DNA from: an uncultured Bacteroidota bacterium
GTDB taxonomy: Bacteria; Bacteroidota; Bacteroidia; Chitinophagales; Chitinophagaceae
Assembly (NCBI GenBank): GCA_903912405.1
Contig: CAIWHF010000001.1
Location: forward strand, 1 to 7,869
Length of the DNA: 7,869 nucleotides
Direction of reading: 5' to 3'
In this document: in pieces, positions 1 to 5,062 of the stretch
Numbering within the stretch: the first letter of the stretch is position 1
Layout: the number at the start of each line of letters is the position of its first letter
Notes under the pieces: generated by a model
Told to the model about the DNA's origin: nothing
The model's input: only the letters and a program-made list of their open reading frames with translations
Database searches by the model: none
Program-made: the position numbers and the translations under genes

Positions 1-692
1 ATAGAAACAATATCTTTAACGTAAATAAAGTCTCTTATTTGTTCACCGTCTTTGAAATCTTGGTGATGCGACTTGAATAGGGTCATGCTACCTTTCGACT
101 GTATTTGGTTGAAGGCATGCATAATTACAGAGGCCATTCTTCCTTTATGATATTCATTGGGGCCATAAACATTAAAAAACTTAACACCTGCAAAAAATGG
201 AGGTGTAGATGCTTGTTGTAATGCCCATGCGTCGAAATTATTTTTTGATATACCGTATGGATTCAATGGTTGTAATTGATCGACGATTTTATGATCATCG
301 ATATAGCCCAATTCCCCATTACCATAAGTAGCCGCTGATGATGCATAAACTAATGGAATATTCTTTTCTGCGCACCAATTCCATATTTGTTGAGAATACA
401 CAACATTTAAAGCTTCATGAATTGCATAGTTCATCTCCGTGGTATCTGTTCTAGCACCCAAGTGAAATATACCATCAATAGCAATAGTATTGGTTTTTAA
501 CCAATCAAAAAAAGTAGTACGTTCTACTTTTTGAAGGTATTTTTTATCTGCTAAGTTAGCTGCTTTGTCGGGACGAGTAAAATCATCCACTAAAATCAAT
601 TGATCCATTCCTTGTCGGTTTAAAAAACCAACAAGATAACTAGCAATAAATCCAGCTGCGCCAGTTATTACATAGGTTTTTTGAGATTGCAT
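1..692 (-). CDS. hldD: ADP-L-glycero-D-manno-heptose 6-epimerase, N-terminal 230 residues (runs off the window)
   Basis: This is an extended short-chain dehydrogenase/reductase that interconverts ADP-D-glycero- and ADP-L-glycero-beta-D-manno-heptose, the last step in making the activated heptose for the lipopolysaccharide inner core; it acts in the cytosol. The start ATG at 690-692 is followed by a Rossmann nucleotide-binding motif TGAAGFIAS (residues 10-18). The catalytic region reads YASSAATYG (116-124) and YGISK (146-150, the YxxxK pair). The HldD-specific block FFNVYGPNEYHKGRMAS (172-188) includes K183, which aligns with the second catalytic lysine of the E. coli enzyme. RDFIYVKDI (220-228) follows just before the edge. 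This string of motifs separates HldD from GalE-type epimerases. The family is about 310-330 residues long, so roughly a quarter is missing at the C-terminus. One small oddity is Ala17 in place of the third glycine of GxxGxxG, a known SDR variation. It lies 14 nt downstream of the His-rich small gene and is probably co-transcribed with it. Confidence 0.93.
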   Translation of the reverse strand, partial: MQSQKTYVITGAAGFIASYLVGFLNRQGMDQLILVDDFTRPDKAANLADKKYLQKVERTTFFDWLKTNTIAIDGIFHLGARTDTTEMNYAIHEALNVVYSQQIWNWCAEKNIPLVYASSAATYGNGELGYIDDHKIVDQLQPLNPYGISKNNFDAWALQQASTPPFFAGVKFFNVYGPNEYHKGRMASVIMHAFNQIQSKGSMTLFKSHHQDFKDGEQIRDFIYVKDIVS

Positions 693-706
693 TAGCAGCA
701 GATATA

Positions 707-916
707 TTAATGATGAGTAGCTGTAGTGTCTTCAGCAGCAGTTGCATGTTCTGTAGTTTCATGAGTTGCTTCGTGACCACCTTCGTGTTGACTCATAGCG
801 CTAACGAAATTAACGATGGCAATAAATAAACCAGCTACAATAGCAACTAAGAAAAAAGGTGCAACAAGTGATGGTTTTGAACTAGTGTCTTTGGGTGTTT
901 CGTGGTGATGTGACAT
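707..916 (-). CDS. Small His-rich single-pass membrane protein of unknown function
   Basis: I do not recognise this 69-residue protein as a named family. It has a short N-terminal segment beginning MSHHHE, with two lysines before the membrane. One hydrophobic helix follows at about residues 17-41 (LVAPFFLVAIVAGLFIAIVN and onward). The C-terminal tail of about 28 residues is rich in His, Glu, Ala and Thr. The tail repeats the pair His-Glu at positions 44-45, 48-49 and 52-53, then has His57 and a terminal His68-His69. The four-residue spacing would put His44, His48 and His52 on one face of a helix. Nine of 69 residues are histidine. By the positive-inside rule the N-terminus would face the cytoplasm and the His/Glu tail the periplasm. 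The tail looks able to bind metal ions, but this is inference. The gene sits between the iron-dependent dioxygenase and hldD, with a candidate promoter just upstream. It is likely real because it fills the gap, has a Bacteroidota-style A-rich leader, and codes for a sensible membrane topology. Confidence 0.75.
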   Translation of the reverse strand: MSHHHETPKDTSSKPSLVAPFFLVAIVAGLFIAIVNFVSAMSQHEGGHEATHETTEHATAAEDTTATHH

Positions 917-934
917 GATTAGGGTTATTTTTTA

Positions 935-966
935 CAAAAATAATTTTTTAGCGGCATTAATTACAA
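935..966 (-). promoter_or_regulatory. Candidate Bacteroidota sigma-A promoter for the His-rich gene and hldD
   Basis: On the minus strand, TATTTTTG (942 down to 935) matches the -7 consensus TAnnTTTG exactly. A TTG triplet (966-964) lies 21 nt further upstream, within the usual spacing range for the -33 element. Transcription would begin close to 930, leaving a leader of about 15 nt before the ATG at 914-916. It is the only candidate in the window with both elements. The surrounding AT-rich sequence makes chance matches possible. Confidence 0.45.
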
Positions 967-974
967 TTTTCAGG

Positions 975-1502
975 TTATTTTTTCAATTCAGGTGCTTGCA
1001 TAACGTGATTGCAAACTTTGCAGGTTCTTTTATGTTCGTCTTCATAAAATCGTTGCATTACAGGTGGTAATTGCTTAACTATATCTGTTAATTCCATATA
1101 TTCTTCATAAAGTTTTGCATTGCATTGTTCGCAAAACCATAAAAAGCCATCTATTTCTTTACCCTTTCTTACTCTTTCAATTACTAAACCAACGGTATTT
1201 GGACCTCTTTGAGGGGAGTGTGGCACTTTGGCAGGTAAAAGAAAAATATCTCCTGGATGTAATGTAATCGTTCTAGGTTGATCATCCTCAATAATCTTCA
1301 CTTCTATAGTGCCATCTATTTGATAAAACAGTTCTTCTGATTCGTTATAGTGATAATCTTTTCTGCTATTGGGGCCACCCACAACCATTACAATAAAATC
1401 ACCAGCTTGTTTGTAAATACAAGCATTTCCAACAGGCGGTTTTAAAAGATCTTTATGATCTGTAATCCATTGCTGAAGATTAAAAGGAGCGAGAATAGCC
1501 AT
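975..1502 (-). CDS. nbaC: 3-hydroxyanthranilate 3,4-dioxygenase
   Basis: This non-haem Fe(II) cupin dioxygenase opens the ring of 3-hydroxyanthranilate to give 2-amino-3-carboxymuconate semialdehyde. That product cyclises spontaneously to quinolinate (de novo NAD synthesis from tryptophan) or is degraded further. The 175-residue length is typical of the bacterial enzyme. The iron ligands appear as His51, Glu57 and His95, at the same numbers as in the structurally known Cupriavidus enzyme. Arg47, Arg99 and Glu109 match its substrate-contacting residues. The C-terminus carries the second, rubredoxin-like iron site as two CxxC pairs, Cys124/Cys127 and Cys161/Cys164, which is the mark of the bacterial form. 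The start ATG lies only 5 nt after the stop of the CNNM-like gene, so translation is probably coupled. No other kynurenine-pathway gene is visible in the window. Confidence 0.95.
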   Translation of the reverse strand: MAILAPFNLQQWITDHKDLLKPPVGNACIYKQAGDFIVMVVGGPNSRKDYHYNESEELFYQIDGTIEVKIIEDDQPRTITLHPGDIFLLPAKVPHSPQRGPNTVGLVIERVRKGKEIDGFLWFCEQCNAKLYEEYMELTDIVKQLPPVMQRFYEDEHKRTCKVCNHVMQAPELKK

Positions 1503-1507
1503 AGCTG

Positions 1508-2779
1508 TTATAATTTAGAAAGTACTTTAATTTTAACCGTATCAATTCTAGTTTCGGTTACTAATAAAATATCAAATTCATAGTGATCAATAATGATTCT
1601 ATCTTTACGTTTAGGAATCGTTTCATGGTTGGCAATGATATAACCAGAAAGTGTTTCTGAGTCCTCACTTTGAAAATTAAAATTATACTTTTCATTTAGG
1701 TAGTCTAATTCTAATCTGCCTGAAAAGATAAATTCATGCTCTGATAATTGCTTCTCTACATATTCTTCTACATCATACTCATCATTGATATCACCAAAAA
1801 TTTCTTCCAATACATCTTCCATAGTTACAATACCTGCCGTTCCGCCAAATTCATCTGCAACCCAAGCTATACTTTTCCTTTCCTTTGTAAAACTATTCAT
1901 TAAATCAACAGCACTCATTGTTTCTGGCACCGCATGAATTGAATGTAATATTTCTCTAATGTTTTGAGGTTTTCTATTTAAGTCAAGGTGGTGTAAATAG
2001 CCAATGATATTGTCTATATTGCCTTCGTAAACAATAATTTTAGATAATTTAGTTGTGATAAATTGGGCTTTTACTTTTGCAATATCAGCATTAACTTCTA
2101 TAGCTTCAATTTCATTTCTTGGAATCATGCACTTGCGAATTTTCACATTCACTAAATACAATGCGTTCTCAAATAATTCGGTATTAACTTCATTATTATC
2201 ATTTTCATGACCATGTAATGATTGCTTCACAAAAACCTCTAAATCAACCCTATTAAAGATAATTTGATTCTCTTTAATGCGTACATTAAACAAATATTTA
2301 AGTATAAATTCAGAAATGCTTACAAAGAGTTTAGCAATTGGGAAAAGCAATAAATAAAGCAAATACATTGGAACGCTAAATATTTTTAAAGCGCTATCCG
2401 CCTTTGCTCTAAAAATTGCTTTGGGTAAAAATTCAGCAAAGACAAGAATGAAAAAAGTGGCAATTAATGTATCTAAAAATAGATGTATAAACTGTTTGTT
2501 GAGCGCTTCGGGCAAAAATTCAAATAGGGGTTTGGTCAACTCGGTCATGAGTAAGCCATAAATAACCAGCACAATATTAATGCCTATCAAGCTAGATCCT
2601 ATAAATTCGGCAGGATTCATCATGAATTTGGAGATGATTCTTCCAGATGTAGTTCCTTGCTTTTTTTGTAGTTCAATAGATAATTTATTGGCTGTAATAA
2701 AGGCAATTTCGGTTCCTGCAAAAAAACCTATTAATAAAATACAACTAATAATATAGATAACTAATTCAGCGATGTCCAT
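1508..2779 (-). CDS. Hemolysin-family CNNM/CorC-like membrane protein (DUF21, two CBS, CorC_HlyC domain)
   Basis: This 423-residue inner-membrane protein belongs to the CNNM/CorC family, whose characterised members take part in Mg2+ transport or homeostasis. Four hydrophobic segments at about 4-27, 57-78, 98-118 and 131-154 make up the DUF21 transmembrane domain. Its family signatures are FFAGTEIAF (19-27), NPAEFIGSSLIGINIV (55-70) and AEFLPK (115-120). A cytosolic CBS pair follows at about 205-335. The first begins near CMIPRNEIEAI (217-227), and the second contains VADEFGGTAGIVTMEDVLEE (307-326). A C-terminal CorC_HlyC domain follows at about 348-420. The usual GE[IV][IL]PK motif is AEFLPK here, with Ala instead of Gly. 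The name hemolysin in this family is historical and is not evidence of toxicity. GldE, a gliding-associated paralogue in Bacteroidota, has the same architecture and is an alternative, but nothing nearby is a gliding gene. It is 19 nt downstream of gmk. Confidence 0.9.
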   Translation of the reverse strand: MDIAELVIYIISCILLIGFFAGTEIAFITANKLSIELQKKQGTTSGRIISKFMMNPAEFIGSSLIGINIVLVIYGLLMTELTKPLFEFLPEALNKQFIHLFLDTLIATFFILVFAEFLPKAIFRAKADSALKIFSVPMYLLYLLLFPIAKLFVSISEFILKYLFNVRIKENQIIFNRVDLEVFVKQSLHGHENDNNEVNTELFENALYLVNVKIRKCMIPRNEIEAIEVNADIAKVKAQFITTKLSKIIVYEGNIDNIIGYLHHLDLNRKPQNIREILHSIHAVPETMSAVDLMNSFTKERKSIAWVADEFGGTAGIVTMEDVLEEIFGDINDEYDVEEYVEKQLSEHEFIFSGRLELDYLNEKYNFNFQSEDSETLSGYIIANHETIPKRKDRIIIDHYEFDILLVTETRIDTVKIKVLSKL

Positions 2780-2798
2780 GTGTGGAACTTATTTTTTA

Positions 2799-3365
2799 CT
2801 AAGATACATATAAAAATGATTTTACAAGCTGAATTAACTCCATAGAGGCTAATTCTAAATCATCATTAACTAAAGTGGTATGGAATTGTGAGGCAAATTG
2901 AAGCTCTTCTGATGCTTTTTCTAATCGCTCTTGAATACTTTCTGGCGAGTCTGTACCTCTTTTTAACAAGCGTTCTTTTAGGATTTCTAAAGTGGGTGCC
3001 TTAATAAAAATAGAAAGTGCATTGTTTTGAAACTGCTTTTGAACTTTTATGGCTCCTTTCACATCAATATCTACCAATGGAATTTGATGCTCCGTTATTA
3101 TCCTGTCAATTTCTGTTTTTAAGGTTCCGTAATATTTGCCCTCATATACCATTTCCCATTCAATAAAATCATCTTGTTGAATATGATGTTTAAATGCTTC
3201 AACGGAAAGAAAATAGTACTCCACTCCATCTTTTTCCGATCCTCTAGGGGAGCGGGTACAAGCTGAAATTGAAAAACTCAATTCTGGTACAGCTTCTAAT
3301 AATCTTTTTACTAAAGTAGATTTCCCAGACCCAGAAGGGGCTGTTATAATAATTATTTTCTGCAA
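2799..3365 (-). CDS. gmk: Guanylate kinase with TTG start
   Basis: The enzyme phosphorylates GMP to GDP with ATP and is essential for guanine nucleotide supply; it is cytosolic. The P-loop is APSGSGKST (residues 9-17), the form common in Bacteroidota. The GMP-binding region is SACTRSPRG (34-42), then EYYFLS (49-54), DFIEW (66-70) and YYG (78-80). VDIDVKGA (98-105) is the conserved nucleotide-proximal strand. The arginine-containing lid, RLLKRGTDSPESIQERL, lies at about 132-148. The length of 188 is normal. The start codon must be TTG (3365-3363): two codons upstream there is an in-frame TAG (3371-3369) and no ATG lies between, while the next in-frame ATG is far inside the protein. It is the first gene of a minus-strand unit with its own promoter motif, separated from the bacilliredoxin gene by a terminator. 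The partner nadD often seen after gmk in this phylum is not here. Confidence 0.95.
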   Translation of the reverse strand: MQKIIIITAPSGSGKSTLVKRLLEAVPELSFSISACTRSPRGSEKDGVEYYFLSVEAFKHHIQQDDFIEWEMVYEGKYYGTLKTEIDRIITEHQIPLVDIDVKGAIKVQKQFQNNALSIFIKAPTLEILKERLLKRGTDSPESIQERLEKASEELQFASQFHTTLVNDDLELASMELIQLVKSFLYVS

Positions 3366-3386
3366 ATGCTATTAAATTATAATGCT

Positions 3387-3394
3387 CAAAGATA
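3387..3394 (-). promoter_or_regulatory. Candidate -7 promoter element of gmk operon
   Basis: TATCTTTG on the minus strand is an exact match to the Bacteroidota -7 consensus TAnnTTTG. It lies in the short gap after the upstream terminator and about 21 nt before the TTG start of gmk, so the leader would be under 20 nt. No TTG -33 element is found at the usual spacing. The same eight bases occur before valS. Confidence 0.6.
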
Positions 3395-3426
3395 CAATTT
3401 TTGAAGTGGATCGCAGACAGGTCAAT

Positions 3427-3452
3427 AAAAAAAGGCATTCGAAAGAATACCT
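3427..3452 (-). terminator. Intrinsic terminator after the bacilliredoxin gene
   Basis: On the minus strand, AGGTATTC pairs with GAATGCCT (seven Watson-Crick pairs and one T-G wobble) across a four-base loop TTTC. A run of seven T follows directly. It begins just 6 nt after the stop codon of the bacilliredoxin gene and lies before the gmk promoter motif. This is the expected position for ending one unit before the next begins. On the plus strand the hairpin would have a GAAA loop but no trailing T run, so it works in one direction only. Confidence 0.85.
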
Positions 3453-3458
3453 CTAGTA

Positions 3459-3872
3459 TTAACAATGATCTTCAAATGCCTGAATAAGATTGGAAGCAAT
3501 CATTTGAGCAGGTCTACCTTCAATCATGTGTCGTTCTATCATATGCACCAATTGGCCATCTTTAAGAAGTGCAATACATGGTGAGGAAGGAGGGTAAGGC
3601 ATAAGGTATTCTCTTACTTTTGCTACTGCTTCTACGTCAAATCCTGCGAATGCGGTTGTTATTTGGTCAGGTTTTTTTGTGGCATTTTGTACCGCCATTA
3701 TTACACCTGGACGAGCTGTGCCAGCGCTACAACCACAAACTGAATTAAGTACTACTAAAGTGGTACCAGCATTGCTTAAATGCTGTTCTACATCGGCAGC
3801 GGTTAATAATTCTTGAAATCCTTGATTGGTAAGCTCTTGCTTCATTGGAGCCACAATTTCTATTGGGTACAT
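3459..3872 (-). CDS. BrxA/BrxB-family bacilliredoxin (YphP/YqiW, DUF1094)
   Basis: This small thioredoxin-fold protein of 137 residues is the usual family length. Family members remove bacillithiol from mixed disulfides on proteins, and a weak disulfide isomerase activity has been reported for YphP. The active-site CGC motif is Cys46-Gly47-Cys48, in the context NSVCGCSAGTARPG (43-56). The conserved C-terminal half reads YPPSSPCIALLKDGQLVH (93-110), then IERHMIEGR (112-120). The C-terminal Cys137 is also typical. The start ATG at 3870-3872 begins the canonical MYP sequence. It is transcribed alone, with a promoter motif upstream and a terminator immediately downstream. Its presence implies that the cell makes bacillithiol or a related thiol, as several Bacteroidota do, although no bsh gene is in view. 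BrxA and BrxB cannot be told apart from the sequence here. Confidence 0.93.
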   Translation of the reverse strand: MYPIEIVAPMKQELTNQGFQELLTAADVEQHLSNAGTTLVVLNSVCGCSAGTARPGVIMAVQNATKKPDQITTAFAGFDVEAVAKVREYLMPYPPSSPCIALLKDGQLVHMIERHMIEGRPAQMIASNLIQAFEDHC

Positions 3873-3897
3873 AGGGTTCTATTTTATTTTATACTTG

Positions 3898-3905
3898 CAA
3901 ATGTA
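3898..3905 (-). promoter_or_regulatory. Candidate -7 promoter element of the bacilliredoxin gene
   Basis: TACATTTG on the minus strand matches TAnnTTTG exactly and lies 25 nt upstream of the ATG. The leader between them is A-rich, as is typical of translation initiation regions in this phylum. No TTG is present at -33 spacing. It sits in the 76-nt divergent gap shared with the ureohydrolase gene. Confidence 0.55.
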
Positions 3906-3948
3906 TTGAATAATATTTTTTCTTGGAGGTATGTGGGTATAATAAAAA

Positions 3949-4977
3949 ATGATAGTAGCTTTGGGTATGTCTATTCCATTTTCTGTATTTACCCAAAAAC
4001 AGGTGTTTTCCTACGTGCAAGTTCGTGAAGGTGAAACTAAATTAGGCGAAGCTGTCGCATGTTTAGAAGATGGCGCAAATATAGAAGCATTGGCTCATAA
4101 TGCATCTAAATTTGTATTAATCGGAATTCCGGAAGATTTTGGTGTTCGTGCCAACTTAGGCAGGTCTGGTACACAAACGGCCTTTGAATGGGCATTGAAA
4201 GCTCTTTTAAATACGCAGTCTAATAGTTTTTTCAATCCCGAACAATTATTGGTGTTAGGAACATTTGATTTTAGTGATTTATATATTAATCATAAAGATG
4301 CTACCGTTCACGAATTAAGAACTATTTTAGAAACTATTGATCATGCAGTTTCGGAATTGATAATTAAGGTATACGCTTGCAATAAAATTCCAATTGTAAT
4401 TGGTGGTGGTCATAATAACGCATATCCTTTATTAAAAGCCCTTTCGAAGGATCAAAATCAGACCATAAATGTTATTAATATAGATGCGCATAGTGATTTT
4501 AGAGCTTTGGAAGGTCGTCATAGTGGAAATGGATTTAGCTATGCCCATGAAAATAAATATCTCGATCAGTATGTTTTATGGGGCTTACATCAAAATTATA
4601 CGAGTGCTTATCAATTAGCAGCATTGCATAAAAAAGCATGTAACATTCATTGGTTTGAAGACTTATTGGCCTTAGATGAAATGCAGCAATTAGAATTGTT
4701 GTCAGCTACCTTAAGTACGATATCCTCTAAGAAGTTTGGTTTCGAATTGGATTTAGATGCCATAGCTAATGTGAATGCAAGTGCTTTTTCGCCAATAGGT
4801 TTTTCAGCTACTCATGTTTTAAATTATATTAAAACAATTGCTGCTCAAGACAATTGTGCCTATTTTCATATCTGCGAGGGTGCTTATCAAATTACAGATG
4901 GACCAACAGATCCTAGTATTGGAAAATTAATTGCTTACTATGTAATGCAATTTGTAAAAAACTATCCAAATCCTTAG
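3949..4977 (+). CDS. hutG: Ureohydrolase-family enzyme, probably formimidoylglutamase
   Basis: This is a binuclear-manganese hydrolase of the arginase/agmatinase/formimidoylglutamase superfamily. If it is HutG, it splits N-formimidoyl-glutamate into glutamate and formamide in histidine breakdown. All metal-binding motifs are present: GGGHN (152-156, His155), DAHSD (179-183, Asp179, His181, Asp183) and DLD (268-270, both Asp). HSGNGFSYA (191-199) corresponds to the family's substrate-loop HSG motif. Arginases and agmatinases usually have GGDHS or GGEHS. The GGGHNNAYP form (152-160) is, from memory, that of Bacteroidota proteins annotated as formimidoylglutamase, so the substrate is inferred. 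No other hut gene is nearby. The start is uncertain. ATG 3949 has an A-rich leader typical of the phylum. ATG 3967 (Met7) gives MSIPFSVF, which fits the usual distance to the conserved REGETKLGE (26-34) better, and an exact promoter motif lies between the two. Confidence 0.85.
   Translation: MIVALGMSIPFSVFTQKQVFSYVQVREGETKLGEAVACLEDGANIEALAHNASKFVLIGIPEDFGVRANLGRSGTQTAFEWALKALLNTQSNSFFNPEQLLVLGTFDFSDLYINHKDATVHELRTILETIDHAVSELIIKVYACNKIPIVIGGGHNNAYPLLKALSKDQNQTINVINIDAHSDFRALEGRHSGNGFSYAHENKYLDQYVLWGLHQNYTSAYQLAALHKKACNIHWFEDLLALDEMQQLELLSATLSTISSKKFGFELDLDAIANVNASAFSPIGFSATHVLNYIKTIAAQDNCAYFHICEGAYQITDGPTDPSIGKLIAYYVMQFVKNYPNP
3956..3963 (+). promoter_or_regulatory. Possible -7 element overlapping the first codons of the ureohydrolase gene
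   Basis: TAGCTTTG matches TAnnTTTG exactly but lies inside the longest open frame, 3 nt before the second in-frame ATG (3967). If it is active, the transcript would start at or next to that ATG and be nearly leaderless. No -33 TTG is at normal spacing, and the match could simply be coding sequence. Confidence 0.3.
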
Positions 4978-4990
4978 TATTTCCCTTATT

Positions 4991-5062
4991 AATTATACCT
5001 CTTAGCGTTTTTAAATATGAAGTATAGGTAGTATCTTTGAACCTATATTTTAGCGTATAATT
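4991..5062. repeat. Nested inverted repeats around the valS promoter
   Basis: Two perfect inverted repeats are nested in the valS upstream region. The outer arms are AATTATAC (4991-4998) and GTATAATT (5055-5062, ending directly before the ATG). The inner arms are TATAGGT (5023-5029) and ACCTATA (5041-5047), separated by 11 nt that hold the -7 promoter motif. A 7-nt direct repeat TTAGCGT also occurs at 5002-5008 and 5050-5056. The arrangement could be an operator or could be chance in AT-rich DNA. The arms lack the features of a T-box leader. Confidence 0.35.
5032..5039 (+). promoter_or_regulatory. Candidate -7 promoter element of valS
   Basis: TATCTTTG is an exact TAnnTTTG match 23 nt before the valS ATG, and is identical to the element before gmk. 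No TTG -33 element is visible at 17-23 nt upstream. The 85-nt gap after the ureohydrolase gene contains no obvious terminator, so valS may also receive read-through transcription. Confidence 0.6.

Noticed and set aside
943..974. Possible terminator after the dioxygenase gene
   Set aside because: The only self-complementary stretch is an A/T run without a GC stem, so it is more likely just the AT-rich promoter region.
3244..3465. Open frame of 73 codons on the minus strand across the start of gmk
   Set aside because: It overlaps the conserved P-loop region of gmk in another frame, contains the terminator and has no recognisable protein features.
3925..3942. GGAGGT followed by a three-codon frame (ATG TGG GTA TAA) upstream of the ureohydrolase
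   Set aside because: It looks like a Shine-Dalgarno site with a leader peptide, but there is no spacing between GGAGGT and the ATG, Bacteroidota rarely rely on such sites, and three codons carry no regulatory signature.
3813..4028. Open frame of 71 codons on the plus strand across the divergent gap
   Set aside because: It overlaps the coding starts of both the bacilliredoxin and the ureohydrolase, and its translation resembles no protein family.
4978..5062. Possible T-box or amino-acid-responsive leader before valS
   Set aside because: The gap is only 85 nt and the predicted transcript leader under 25 nt, too short for a T-box, and no antiterminator sequence is seen.
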